Positions 1 through 10,184 of a stretch of 64,000 bases of DNA are shown here, piece after piece; position 1 is the first letter of the stretch, and each line of letters opens with the position of its first letter. A model generated the notes under the pieces. That model made no database searches. It was not told the DNA's origin and saw only the letters and a program-made list of their open reading frames with translations. Source of the stretch: Jiangella alba (GTDB lineage Bacteria > Actinomycetota > Actinomycetes > Jiangellales > Jiangellaceae); contig NZ_FNUC01000003.1 in NCBI RefSeq assembly GCF_900106035.1, positions 1,667,501-1,731,500 of the forward strand. The letters are read 5' to 3'. The translations under genes were made by a program, and so were the position numbers.

Positions 1-1959
<1,959 letters not shown>

Positions 1960-2121
1960 CACACACCCCCTTCTTGTGGGGTGACCTGCTGAAGACGAAA
2001 ATTCGCGTCCACTATACGGTTCTGTTCCAACGAACAGGCACCACCCCCAGGCACACACCCACACCCCCACGCGGCGGGTTCGGGTGGACGGTGCCAGGGG
2101 CCGGTGCACAACTCCATAGAC

Positions 2122-2242
2122 GTGCCGGCGGTCATAGCGGCAGGGGAAACGCCCGGTCCCATTCCGAACCCGGAAGCTAAGCCCTCCAGCGCCGATGGTA
2201 CTGCCCTCTAGCGGGGGTGGGAGAGTAGGACACCGCCGGACA
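2122..2242 (+). rRNA. rrf: 5S ribosomal RNA
   Basis: The typical actinobacterial 5S sequence, with cgcccggtcccattccgaac at 2150-2169 and the gggagagtagga block at 2219-2230. The terminal helix pairs ccggcggt (2125-2132) with accgccgg (2232-2239), which fixes the ends to within a few bases. It lies about 160 nt after the 23S, as in a normal 23S-5S operon, and no tRNA is seen in the spacer. Confidence 0.95.
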
Positions 2243-2251
2243 CACACCCAA

Positions 2252-2294
2252 GTGAAGGCCCACCCCACGACAACAGTCCGGGGTGGGCCTTCAC
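2252..2294 (+). terminator. rRNA operon terminator hairpin
   Basis: A perfect 15-bp inverted repeat, gtgaaggcccacccc (2252-2266) and ggggtgggccttcac (2280-2294), with a 13-nt loop starts 10 nt after the 5S. No T-tract follows, which is common in actinomycetes. It most likely ends the rRNA transcript. Confidence 0.85.
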
Positions 2295-2401
2295 CACGTC
2301 CACCACCACCCACCCGGCACCCAGGCGCAGCCCGACACGCCAGATCGGTGGCCGGCGGTGGAGAATGTGGGTGACCGCCAGCGGAACGAGAGGAATCATC
2401 G

Positions 2402-4213
2402 ATGTCTGGTCCCGACCGCCAAGGCACGCCGGATCCGTCCGACGACGGCCGCGCTGGGCGAAGCGGCGGTGGCCGAGACGATCGATCCGGCGGAGGCGCA
2501 CCTCGGCGTGGCTCCGGCGGCCAGGGCAAGCCCGATTCCCGCGGCTCTGGCCGCCGCTCCGGCGACGACTCCCGCGGCGGCGACCGTTCCTCCGGTTCGC
2601 GGTCCAACGAGAACCCCAGTAGCGGCGGTCGCCCCTCCGGCTCCGGCCGCTCCTCCGACCGCCGCGGTGACGACACCCGCGGCTCCGGCCGCCCCTCGAG
2701 CGGTGGGCGCTCCTACAACCGCCCCGACGACTCCCGTGGCTCCGGTCGCCCGTCCGGTGGCCGCGGTGACGACTCCCGCGGCGGCGGCCGCCCGTCCGGT
2801 GGCCGCGGTGACGACTCCCGCGGCGGCGGCCGTCCCTCGAGCGGTGGGCGCTCCTACAACCGCCCCGACGACTCCCGTGGTTCCGGCCGCCCGTCCGGTG
2901 GCCGTGGTGACGACTCCCGCGGCTCCGGCCGCCCCTCGAGCGGTGGGCGCTCCTACAACCGCCCCGACGACTCCCGTGGCTCCGGCCGCCCGTCCGGTGG
3001 CCGTGGTGACGACTCCCGCGGCGGCGGCCGTCCCTCGAGCGGTGGGCGCTCCTACAACCGCCCCGACGACTCCCGTGGCTCCGGTCGCCCGTCCGGTGGC
3101 CGCTCGTACCCCTCTCGTGACGACGACTCTCGTGGCGGCGGTGGCCGCTCAGCTGGCGGCCGCAACTACCGCTCCGGCGACGACTCCCGCGGCGAGCGTC
3201 CGTCCGGTGGCGGCGGCCGCTCCTACTCCCCGCGCCGCGACGACCGCGGCTCGGGAAGCGGCGGCGAACGCCGAGGCGGTCCTGGCGGTGGCCGCCCATA
3301 CGGCCAGCGCTCCAGCGATGACTCCCGTGGCGGCGGCCGTCGCTCCGGAGACCGACCCTACCGCCCCCGCTCCGGCGATGACTCCCGTGGTGGCGACCGT
3401 TCCTACGGCGGCGGCCGTGGCAGTGATCGCCCGAGCGGCGAGCGTCGTGGCGGCGGCGACCGTGGCCCGCGCGGCGCCTCTCGCGGGCCGGCCGACGGCG
3501 GCGATGGGTTCCGCACGGCGCCGGGACCGAGCAGCGCGCCCCGCGTCCCCGATCCCATCGTCGACGAGGACGTGACTGGCCGCGAGCTGGACGAGGAGAT
3601 CAGGTCCGAGCTCAGCGCGCTGTCCGGGCAGATGTCCGCCGCCGTCGCTCGTCACCTGGTGATGGCGCAGCGGCTGCTCGAGGACGACCCCGAGCAGGCG
3701 TACGAGCACGCGATGGCCGCGCGGCGGAAGGCCGGCCGCATCGGCGTGGTCCGCGAGGCCGCCGGTGTCGCCGCCTATCTGGCCGGCAAGTACGCCGACG
3801 CGCTGGCCGAGCTGCGAGCCGCTCGCCGGATGACGGGGTCGGCCGAGTACCTGCCGATGATGGCCGACGCCGAACGCGGTCTCGGCCGTCCGCAGCGCGC
3901 GCTCGATCTCTCGCACGATCCCGCCGTCACCGGCCTGAACACCGCCGGCCGCGTCGAGATGCTGATCGTCGCCGCCGGAGCCCGCCGCGACCTCGGGGAC
4001 CACGAAGCCGCCGCGGTGTCGCTGCAGGTCCCCGAGCTGCGCTCGAACGCTCGCGCCGAGTGGGTCGCGCGCCTCCGCTACGCCTATGCCGACGCTCTGC
4101 TGGCTGCCGGACGCGACAAGGAGGCCCGTCGCTGGTTCCTCCGCGCGGCCGAAGCCGATGTCGACGAGGAGACCGACGCCGCTGAGCGGGCGGCCGAACT
4201 GGGCGAGGGCTGA
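2402..4213 (+). CDS. TPR-like protein with long Gly/Arg/Ser/Asp-rich N-terminal region
   Basis: A 603-residue protein. Residues 1 to about 385 are low complexity (G, R, S, D, P), and the central part is built from four 33-residue units. Residues from about 390 form a helical TPR-like domain (for example LLEDDPEQAYEHAMAARRKA and YAYADALLAAGRDKEARRWF). The ATG follows a gagagg ribosome-binding site. The gene sits where M. tuberculosis has Rv1691, a TPR protein upstream of the HAD phosphatase and tlyA, but the long arginine-rich region is unusual. RGG/RSD-type tails often bind RNA; whether this one does is unknown. The position beside the rRNA operon makes RNA or ribosome association an attractive but unproven idea. 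The reverse strand also stays open over the repeats, which is a codon artefact. Confidence 0.85.
   Translation: MSGPDRQGTPDPSDDGRAGRSGGGRDDRSGGGAPRRGSGGQGKPDSRGSGRRSGDDSRGGDRSSGSRSNENPSSGGRPSGSGRSSDRRGDDTRGSGRPSSGGRSYNRPDDSRGSGRPSGGRGDDSRGGGRPSGGRGDDSRGGGRPSSGGRSYNRPDDSRGSGRPSGGRGDDSRGSGRPSSGGRSYNRPDDSRGSGRPSGGRGDDSRGGGRPSSGGRSYNRPDDSRGSGRPSGGRSYPSRDDDSRGGGGRSAGGRNYRSGDDSRGERPSGGGGRSYSPRRDDRGSGSGGERRGGPGGGRPYGQRSSDDSRGGGRRSGDRPYRPRSGDDSRGGDRSYGGGRGSDRPSGERRGGGDRGPRGASRGPADGGDGFRTAPGPSSAPRVPDPIVDEDVTGRELDEEIRSELSALSGQMSAAVARHLVMAQRLLEDDPEQAYEHAMAARRKAGRIGVVREAAGVAAYLAGKYADALAELRAARRMTGSAEYLPMMADAERGLGRPQRALDLSHDPAVTGLNTAGRVEMLIVAAGARRDLGDHEAAAVSLQVPELRSNARAEWVARLRYAYADALLAAGRDKEARRWFLRAAEADVDEETDAAERAAELGEG
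2693..3102 (+). repeat. 99-bp in-frame tandem repeat inside the TPR protein gene
   Basis: Copies beginning with ccctcgag start at 2693, 2834, 2933 and 3032. The spacings are 141, 99 and 99 bp; the first copy carries an internal duplication of 42 bp (14 codons). Each unit encodes SSGGRSYNRPDDSRGSGRP followed by SGGRGDDSRGGGRP. All changes stay in frame, so the array can expand or shrink without breaking the gene. Confidence 0.9.
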
Positions 4214-4901
4214 CGGCCCACGCCCGTCGCACGCCGAACTGGCACCCGAACCCGACGAGGGGGTGCGGCCCACGCGGCCGCCGCGTCGGTGATGGGCTGA
4301 TCACGTCCCGCCCGCCCATCCACTCGCGATGAGACTGGAACAGGCAACGATTGATCGCCCGCGCCGTCGCCACGGTGACGACGGGCGGTCCGTTCCGCGT
4401 TGATCGTGGCCGAGCGGTGCGCGCTCGGGGTGAAGGTGCCGTCGGATCGGCGGCCGACGGCTATGTCCCGGTAGTGCGCCGTCGCCACGGTGACGACCGG
4501 GCGGTCCGTCCGGGTTGATCGTGGCCGAGCGGTGCGCGCGGGTAGAAGCCGCCGTCGGACCGGCGAGCGACTGCCGCATCCGCCGAACGGCACCGTCAGC
4601 ATCAAGCGACGGCAGATCGGTCAGCAGCCTGGCGTGCCGCTCGGCCGGGCGGGACGCGTCGGTCGTACCGGCGGGCTCACCCGGTCCGAGCGCACCTGCG
4701 TCGCCGGTGAGGCCCGCAACGACCGCTGGCCCGTTGCCGCTGGTGATTCGCTGCGCGACCGAGCCCGCGCCCCGTCCCTTGTCCACAGCCTCGATCACTT
4801 TGCTTGATCATCCACAATCGGCGATTCCGCGGCTGCGCGATCCTTCATCCCCGCCCACGATGGGACCAGATCCACTTCCCATCACCCGAAGGAGCCGCAC
4901 G
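4214..4901. other. 688-bp intergenic region before the SSB-like gene
   Basis: No convincing gene was found; the open frames here lack a ribosome-binding site and recognisable domains. The only clear structure is the pair of direct repeats listed separately at 4361-4565. The last 20 bases hold the SSB ribosome-binding site gaagga. Confidence 0.6.
4361..4565. repeat. Pair of ~90-bp direct repeats
   Basis: 4361-4452 and 4476-4565 are near-identical copies, both starting gcgccgtcgccacggtgacg and both containing gttgatcgtggccgagcggt, ending near gtcgga(t/c)cggcg. The offset is 115 bp. They lie in a non-coding stretch; function unknown. Confidence 0.85.
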
Positions 4902-5375
4902 ATGAGCACCAGCACGAGCCCGGTCGAGCACACCAACGAGGTCCGGCTGATCGGCCGGCTGTCCGTCGAGCCCGAGGCGGTCATGCTGCCCAGCGGCGAC
5001 GAGATCGTGACGACGCGCCTGGTCGTCCAGCGGCCACGTCCACCGGCGGGCCCGCCCGCACCACGCCGCGTCGACACCGTCACGTGCACCGCCTGGGGGC
5101 CGATGCAGCGGCGCAACCTGCGTCTCCTCGGCGAGGGCGACACCGTCGAGATCACGGGTGCGCTTCGTCGCCGGTTCTGGCGCTCGGGCGCCGGGCCTGG
5201 ACAGAGCACGTTCGAGATCGAGGTCGAGTCCGCCAGCTTCATGGCTCGCGAACCACCGCCGACACCGAAGCGGCGCGCGGCGGGTGCATCGGCAGCGGCG
5301 CAGCAGCCGCCTGAGCCCGATCCGCAGACCGAGAGGCGCCTAGTCCTGGTCGGAGGTGAGGTCGCGCATCAGTAG
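4902..5375 (+). CDS. Single-stranded DNA-binding (SSB) OB-fold protein
   Basis: A 157-residue protein with the SSB pattern: an N-terminal NEVRLIGRLSVEPE strand, the central VDTVTCTAWGPMQRRNLRLL segment and GDTVEITGALRRRFW, all in the first 115 residues. It would bind single-stranded DNA in replication or repair. It lacks the acidic DDDIPF-type C-terminus that recruits partner proteins in the main SSB, so it is probably a secondary SSB-like paralogue. The ATG at 4902 follows gaagga; a longer upstream open frame has no support. Its last 36 bp overlap the 3' end of the convergent DUF1015 gene. Confidence 0.85.
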   Translation: MSTSTSPVEHTNEVRLIGRLSVEPEAVMLPSGDEIVTTRLVVQRPRPPAGPPAPRRVDTVTCTAWGPMQRRNLRLLGEGDTVEITGALRRRFWRSGAGPGQSTFEIEVESASFMAREPPPTPKRRAAGASAAAQQPPEPDPQTERRLVLVGGEVAHQ

Positions 5376-6575
5376 CCCCGTCCACGGCTTCGGCCCGAAC
5401 GACGTCGACTTGCGCGGCATCCGCTCACCGCGGGCCGCCAGGGCCAGGACGTCCGCCAACGCAGGCGGCCGCACCAGCACGGCGACCCCTGCGCCGCGCC
5501 CAGCCGCGCGCAGCGCGTCCCGGCGGTCGTGGTGGTACGTCACGCGTGCATCGGAGTCGTCGACGCCCCACAGGTGAGCCAGCAGTACGTCCACCAGCAC
5601 ACCGGCGTCCAGCGCGGCCCAGCCGTCCGGGCGGTCGGCAGGGACGGCCTCGGCGATGGTCGCTGGTTGCGGCGAGCGCAGCAGCGCCTGTCGCTGCCCG
5701 TCGCCGATGACGAACGCGGTGCCTCGCTCGGCTTCGAGCGCGGCGGCGGGATCGTCGTCGGCAGCGAGCGCGACGACGTCGAAGGCTTTCGCCGCGGTGG
5801 TCGCCGCCTCGTCGAGGGTGAGCCCCGAGACGCTGCGGTGGATACCGCGCAGCTCCAGTGGATGCCGTGCGGCGTCGACCAGCAGGGCTAGACCGTGGTC
5901 GGTGGCGGCAGAGACGGGTCCGGCGGCGTGTACGGCGCGATAGGCGGCGAACCGATGATGCCCGTCGGCGATCAACGCGGTCCGGCCGGCCAAGTCAGCG
6001 GCGACGGCGGCAAGCGCGTCGGGCCGGTCGACGCGCCAGAGCCGATGCGACTCGCCGGCAACAGTGAACTCCAGGTTCGGCTCCGTGCCGGCCGTGTGGT
6101 CGACGACCTCGCTGGCCGCGCCGCCGCCGCCATACGTCAGCAGGATCGGCTCGAGCTGCATCCGGGTCGCGCTCATCAGCGCGGCGCGGTCGGCCACCGG
6201 GCCGGGAAAGGTGTTCTCATGTGGAAGAACGGGTCCGTCCAGACCTACGCCGCCCACCAGGCCGATCGCCGAAGCCCCGGCGGTCACGTGCTGGTAGACG
6301 TACAACGCCGGAGACGGGTCGCGGCGCAGCACGCCGGCTTCGCGCCACTCTCGCAGCGTGTGCGCGGCCCGGGCGTACCGGTCGCCGTCGCCCGGCAGCG
6401 GCCGGGGGAGCGTCAGGTGAACGATGTTGTGCGGGTCGTGCGCCTCGAACTCGGCGAGCGCGCGGTCGCCGATCACGTCGTACGGCGGGCACACCACCGC
6501 GGCCAGGTCGGCGCCGGGTGCGTAGGTGGTCGCGCGGAACGGCGTCAGCCGCAGCGGCGGCCCGGCGGTGGTCAT
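5340..6575 (-). CDS. DUF1015 family protein
   Basis: A 411-residue protein matching DUF1015 by its conserved blocks: VVCPPYDVIGD near residue 30, PHNIVHLTLP near 48, LPHENTF near 117, and IADGHHRFAAYRA near 202. DUF1015 proteins are relatives of the ParB/sulfiredoxin fold; some members are kinase-like, but no activity can be assigned here. The ATG is preceded by TACCAT 7 nt upstream and by no ribosome-binding site, suggesting a leaderless mRNA. It is transcribed against its neighbours and divergently from the HAD gene. Confidence 0.88.
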   Translation of the reverse strand: MTTAGPPLRLTPFRATTYAPGADLAAVVCPPYDVIGDRALAEFEAHDPHNIVHLTLPRPLPGDGDRYARAAHTLREWREAGVLRRDPSPALYVYQHVTAGASAIGLVGGVGLDGPVLPHENTFPGPVADRAALMSATRMQLEPILLTYGGGGAASEVVDHTAGTEPNLEFTVAGESHRLWRVDRPDALAAVAADLAGRTALIADGHHRFAAYRAVHAAGPVSAATDHGLALLVDAARHPLELRGIHRSVSGLTLDEAATTAAKAFDVVALAADDDPAAALEAERGTAFVIGDGQRQALLRSPQPATIAEAVPADRPDGWAALDAGVLVDVLLAHLWGVDDSDARVTYHHDRRDALRAAGRGAGVAVLVRPPALADVLALAARGERMPRKSTSFGPKPWTGLLMRDLTSDQD

Positions 6576-6582
6576 CTAGCGG

Positions 6583-6588
6583 ATGGTA
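6583..6588 (-). promoter_or_regulatory. Predicted -10 box of the DUF1015 gene (leaderless)
   Basis: On the minus strand the hexamer reads TACCAT and lies 7 nt before the ATG at 6575. No Shine-Dalgarno sequence lies between them. Confidence 0.5.
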
Positions 6589-6650
6589 CGCGGGCCGCAC
6601 CCGCAGCCCGGCCACGACCACCGGGAGAACCTGCTGGGAGGATGGGTGCC

Positions 6651-7787
6651 GTGCAGCCCCTGACCCAGACCTACGACGTCGCCCTCCTCGACCTCGACGG
6701 CGTCGTCTACGTCGGCGCCCACGCGGTGCCGCACGCGCCGGACGCGTTGCAGCTGGCCCGCACGGCCGGCATGCGACTGGCGTTCGTCACCAACAACGCC
6801 TCCCGGCCGCCGGAACGGGTCGCCGCGCACCTCACCGAGATCGGCGTCGAAGCACGGCCCGACGAAGTCGTCACGTCGGCTCAGGCGGCCGCGCGGCTGC
6901 TGGCCGAGCAGCTGCCGAGCGGCTCGAAGGTGCTGGTGGTCGGCGGCGAAGGGCTCGAGGTGGCGCTGCGCGAACAGGGCCTGATCCCGGTGTCGAGCGC
7001 CGACGACGGCCCGGTCGCGGTCGTGCAGGGGTTCTCGCCGCAGGTCGGCTGGCCGATGCTGGCGGAGGGCACCTACGCGGTCGCCTCCGGATTGCCGTGG
7101 GTCGCCACGAACACCGATCCGGTCGTCCCCACCGCCCGCGGACGGGCACCGGGCAACGGCACGCTCGTCAACGCGATTCGAATGGCGACGGGGCGCGAGC
7201 CGGTCGTCGCCGGCAAGCCGGAGCCGCCGATGCACCGCGAGGCCATGCTGCGCTCGCGCGCGGAGCGGCCGCTGGTGGTCGGTGACCGTCTCGACACCGA
7301 CATTGAAGGAGCCAACGCGTCCGGCGCGGACAGCCTGCTGGTGCTCACCGGCGTGACCGATCCGATCGACCTCGTGCTCGCGCCGCCCCGGCTGCGTCCG
7401 ACCTACGTGGGGCTCGACTTACGTGCGCTGCGATTGCCGGCGGAGGCGTTGTCGGTGCGTGCTGGCGAGTCGAAGGTGGGCGACTGGCACGCGGTGGTCG
7501 ACGGCGGGACGCTGCGGCTCACCCGGGTCACGGCGGACGAGGTCAGGCCGCGCGGCGACGGCGTCGGCGGCGACGGCGTCAGCGGCGACGGCGCGGGCGG
7601 CAGAGGCGGCGTGGAAGGCGACGGTGCGGGCGATGGCGGGCTCGACGCGCTGCGCGCCGCGTGTGGCGCCGTCTGGGCCGCGGCCGACGCCGCCGAGTCA
7701 GGCAACGGGACCGCTGCCGAGCCGGCGTCGGTCCAGGCCGCGCTCGAAGCCGCCCGAATCACCCGTGCGCCCGCGCGACCGTACTAG
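6651..7787 (+). CDS. HAD-superfamily (IIA) hydrolase, putative sugar or nucleotide phosphatase
   Basis: Residues 14-17 are the nucleophile motif DLDG (in ALLDLDGVVYVG), TNNAS near 47 is motif II, GKPEPP near 188 carries the lysine, and GDRLDTDI near 211 is motif III. This is the NagD/pyridoxal phosphatase-like IIA subclass, equivalent to Rv1692. About 110 residues follow the HAD core, including a Gly/Asp-rich linker (7555-7650) seen as repeated GDGxGG. GTG 6651 is chosen because ggagg at 6636-6640 sits about 10 nt upstream; the in-frame ATG at 6642 would touch that site. The substrate is not determined by the sequence. Confidence 0.88.
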   Translation: MQPLTQTYDVALLDLDGVVYVGAHAVPHAPDALQLARTAGMRLAFVTNNASRPPERVAAHLTEIGVEARPDEVVTSAQAAARLLAEQLPSGSKVLVVGGEGLEVALREQGLIPVSSADDGPVAVVQGFSPQVGWPMLAEGTYAVASGLPWVATNTDPVVPTARGRAPGNGTLVNAIRMATGREPVVAGKPEPPMHREAMLRSRAERPLVVGDRLDTDIEGANASGADSLLVLTGVTDPIDLVLAPPRLRPTYVGLDLRALRLPAEALSVRAGESKVGDWHAVVDGGTLRLTRVTADEVRPRGDGVGGDGVSGDGAGGRGGVEGDGAGDGGLDALRAACGAVWAAADAAESGNGTAAEPASVQAALEAARITRAPARPY

Positions 7788-7790
7788 CGT
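7785..7790 (+). promoter_or_regulatory. Predicted -10 box of the His-rich small protein gene
   Basis: TAGCGT overlaps the stop codon of the HAD gene and lies 7 nt before ATG 7798, with no ribosome-binding site between. Confidence 0.5.
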
Positions 7791-7797
7791 TGTCGTC

Positions 7798-8124
7798 ATG
7801 CAGGAACTGACGGACGACGCCGGCAGCGGAGACGCCCAGGTCGATGAGGCGGTGCGGACACTCGAGGCGCTGGAGGGTCTGCCGGTGCACGAGCACGCCC
7901 CAGTGGTCGAGCGGGTCCATCAGGTGCTGCAGGACCGGCTGTCCGGCGAGCCCGACGCGGTGGCCGACGAGGCTCACGGCGGCGACGGCTTCGGTGACCA
8001 CGACGCCGGCGACCACGACCACGGCCACGGCGACCACGGCCACGGCGACCACGGCCACGGCGACCACGGCCACGGCGACCACGGCCACGGCGCCGTCGCC
8101 TCGCACGGCGACGGCGAAGGCTGA
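7798..8124 (+). CDS. Small protein with His/Asp-rich repeat tail
   Basis: A 108-residue protein at the position of the short M. tuberculosis gene Rv1693, between the HAD phosphatase and tlyA. Residues 10-50 form a predicted helical segment (VDEAVRTLEALEGLPVHEHA and VVERVHQVLQDRLSG) that looks like the conserved core. The C-terminal half is acidic and ends in GDHDHGH followed by four GDHGH units. Such His-rich tails commonly bind Zn, Ni or Cu; metal storage or delivery is inference. The start follows a TAGCGT -10 hexamer, and the gene ends 7 nt before tlyA. Confidence 0.8.
   Translation: MQELTDDAGSGDAQVDEAVRTLEALEGLPVHEHAPVVERVHQVLQDRLSGEPDAVADEAHGGDGFGDHDAGDHDHGHGDHGHGDHGHGDHGHGDHGHGAVASHGDGEG
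8008..8088 (+). repeat. 15-bp tandem repeat encoding GDHGH
   Basis: Units of ggcgaccacggccac, one codon block each of GDHGH, are repeated four times after an initial GDHDHGH. All stay in frame with the small protein gene. Confidence 0.9.
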
Positions 8125-8131
8125 TCGCGCG

Positions 8132-8938
8132 GTGCCACCTCGACGACGCCTCGATGCGGAACTGGTGCGCCGTGGCCTGGCCCGTTCGCGGGAGCATGCG
8201 GCGACGCTGGTGGGCGACGGCCGGGTGATGGTCGGCGGGCGGGTGGCGACGAAGGCGGCCACGGCGGTCGATCCGGCCGACGCGGTGCGGGTGACCGAGC
8301 CGGCGGAGGGCGACGAGTACGTCTCGCGCGGCGGCCACAAACTGGCCGGCGCACTGGACGTGTTCGAGCCGGCCGGGCTGACGGTCGCCGGGCGGCGATG
8401 CCTCGACGCCGGTGCGTCGACCGGCGGCTTCACCGACGTGCTGTTGCGGCGCGGCGCGGCGTCGGTGGTGGCGGTCGACGTCGGGTATGGGCAGCTGGCG
8501 TGGTCGATCCGGTCCGACGACCGGGTCGAGGTGCACGACCGCACGAACGTCCGCGAGTTGACGCCTGAGATCGTGGGCGAGCCGGTCGAGGTCGTGGTCG
8601 GCGACCTGTCGTTCATCTCGTTGCGGCTCGTGCTCGGTCCGCTGGTGACGGTGAGCCGGCCCGGCGCCGACTTCGCGTTGATGGTGAAGCCGCAGTTCGA
8701 GGTCGGCAAGGACCGCGTCGGCAAGGGCGGCGTCGTGCGCGATCCCGCGCTGCGGGCCCAGGCCGTCGTCGACGTCGCGAGGGCGGCCGGCGAACTGGGC
8801 CTGGGCGTCAACGGCGTCACCGCGAGCCCGCTGCCCGGCCCGTCCGGCAACGTCGAGTACTTCCTCTGGCTGCGCTCCGGCGCGCCCGAGGTCCGCCCCG
8901 AAGACGTCCAGCGCGCTGTAGAGGAAGGGCCGCCATGA
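8132..8938 (+). CDS. tlyA: TlyA-type rRNA 2'-O-methyltransferase (hemolysin A family)
   Basis: A 268-residue protein. Residues 1-60 are an S4 RNA-binding domain (RLDAELVRRGLARSREHAAT). A FtsJ-like Rossmann methyltransferase follows, with SAM motif DAGASTGGF at 92-100, VVGDLSFISL near 151 and MVKPQFEVGK near 183. In mycobacteria TlyA methylates 16S and 23S rRNA at sites needed for capreomycin action. GTG 8132 is chosen from the S4 alignment, with gaagg about 11 nt upstream. The stop overlaps the NAD kinase start by 4 nt (ATGA), so the two are translationally coupled, as in the M. tuberculosis locus. Confidence 0.95.
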   Translation: MPPRRRLDAELVRRGLARSREHAATLVGDGRVMVGGRVATKAATAVDPADAVRVTEPAEGDEYVSRGGHKLAGALDVFEPAGLTVAGRRCLDAGASTGGFTDVLLRRGAASVVAVDVGYGQLAWSIRSDDRVEVHDRTNVRELTPEIVGEPVEVVVGDLSFISLRLVLGPLVTVSRPGADFALMVKPQFEVGKDRVGKGGVVRDPALRAQAVVDVARAAGELGLGVNGVTASPLPGPSGNVEYFLWLRSGAPEVRPEDVQRAVEEGPP

Positions 8939-9837
8939 CCCGCACGGTGCTGCTCGTCACCCACACCGGGCGCGAGGAGGCCAGACAGATCGCCGCGAAG
9001 GTGATCGGCAAGCTCGGCGCGGCCGGCATCGACGTCCGCGTCATGGCCGACGAACGTCACGACATCGACATCCCCGAGTCCGACGGGGTCGCGGCGGTCG
9101 TCGCCGAGGGCGATCCGAACGCGGCCGACGGCTGCGAACTGGTCGTCGTCATCGGCGGCGACGGGACGATCCTGCGCGGCGCCGAGGTCGCCCGGCCCAC
9201 CGGCACGCCGATCCTGGGCGTCAACCTCGGCCACGTCGGCTTCCTCGCCGAGTCCGAGGTCGACGATCTCGGATTCACCGTCGACCACATCGTGAAGCGC
9301 GACTACGTCGTCGAGGAACGCATGACCATCGACGTCGCCGTGCGGAACGACGGCAACCAGACCGCCGTCGGCTGGGCGCTCAACGAGGTCAGCGTCGAGA
9401 AGGCCAGCCGCGAGCGCATGCTCGACCTCGTCGCCGAGATCGACGGGCGGGCGCTGTCGCGGTGGGGCTGCGACGGCGTCGTCATGGCGACACCGACGGG
9501 ATCGACGGCGTACGCGTTCAGCGCCGGCGGCCCGGTGGTGTGGCCGGAGGTCGAAGCGCTGCTGATGGTCCCGATCAGCGCGCACGCCCTCTTCGCCCGG
9601 CCGCTGGTGGTGGCGCCGACGTCGGTCATGGCGGTCACGGTGCAGCATCGGACCCGCGGCGCGGTGCTCTGGTGCGACGGCCGCCGAGCGGTCGAGCTGC
9701 CGCCCGGCGCGCGGGTCGAGGTCTCGCGCGGGACGCAACCGGTTCGGCTCGCACGACTGCACACGGCGCCGTTCACCGACCGGCTGGTCGCGAAGTTCGC
9801 GCTCCCGGTCGAGGGCTGGCGCGGCGCGCGCTCATGA
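8935..9837 (+). CDS. nadK: NAD kinase
   Basis: A 300-residue cytosolic enzyme making NADP+ from NAD+ with ATP or polyphosphate. The signature GGDGT is at 74-78 within VVIGGDGTILRG, followed by GVNLGHVGFLAE near 95, ALNEVSVEK near 143 and the diagnostic DGVVMATPTGSTAYAFSAGG near 178. Length is normal for the family. It overlaps tlyA by 4 nt. Confidence 0.96.
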   Translation: MTRTVLLVTHTGREEARQIAAKVIGKLGAAGIDVRVMADERHDIDIPESDGVAAVVAEGDPNAADGCELVVVIGGDGTILRGAEVARPTGTPILGVNLGHVGFLAESEVDDLGFTVDHIVKRDYVVEERMTIDVAVRNDGNQTAVGWALNEVSVEKASRERMLDLVAEIDGRALSRWGCDGVVMATPTGSTAYAFSAGGPVVWPEVEALLMVPISAHALFARPLVVAPTSVMAVTVQHRTRGAVLWCDGRRAVELPPGARVEVSRGTQPVRLARLHTAPFTDRLVAKFALPVEGWRGARS

Positions 9838-10184
9838 CTGGCAGGTGCGGTTCGACGGCGGCCGACGCGGGCAGCTCGACGTCGGCTCGAACGGCCCTGA
9901 GCGGCCTGGGAGGCCGGGCAGCCTGGGAGGCCATGCGGTTCGGGACGTCCGGCGATCGGGCGGCCGCAACCGAGCGGCGCGGGCGTGCGCGGCGTCCCGA
10001 CTGTGCGTCGGCCGATGGCCGAATGGTGCCGTTGGGAAGGATGGTGCCGTCGGGGAAGGTTCGGGCGGCTGGCGCACGGTCCGGGCAGCGTGCCGTCCGA
10101 GCGCCCGGCGGCCGGGAAGAACCGCGCATCCACCGACAAGTCGCAACCGCGTCCCGCGGCCCTGCGACGGTAGGCTGAGGTCCC
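9838..10184. other. 347-bp region between NAD kinase and recN
   Basis: No gene was found. A short direct repeat (cctgggaggcc at about 9906 and 9926) and the recN -10 box at 10171 are all that can be pointed out. No clear SOS box was recognised by eye. Confidence 0.5.
10171..10176 (+). promoter_or_regulatory. Predicted -10 box of recN (leaderless)
   Basis: TAGGCT lies 8 nt before the GTG at 10185. The gap has no ribosome-binding site at usual spacing, so transcription probably starts at or next to the start codon. Confidence 0.55.

Noticed and set aside
1960..2121. tRNA gene in the 23S-5S spacer
   Set aside because: No T-arm consensus (gttcgaatcc) or cloverleaf can be drawn; the same search by eye found no tRNA elsewhere in the window.
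2208..3299. Minus-strand frame with HRTGDRSHGSRRGG-type repeats
   Set aside because: It is the mirror of the in-frame 99-bp repeats of the plus-strand TPR protein, which has the ribosome-binding site and domain.
4515..4901. Extended SSB N-terminus from 4515
   Set aside because: Runs through the direct repeats, with no SSB homology before ATG 4902, which has its own ribosome-binding site.
6642..6650. ATG 6642 as start of the HAD gene
   Set aside because: The ggagg site ends directly before it; GTG 6651 has the normal spacing.
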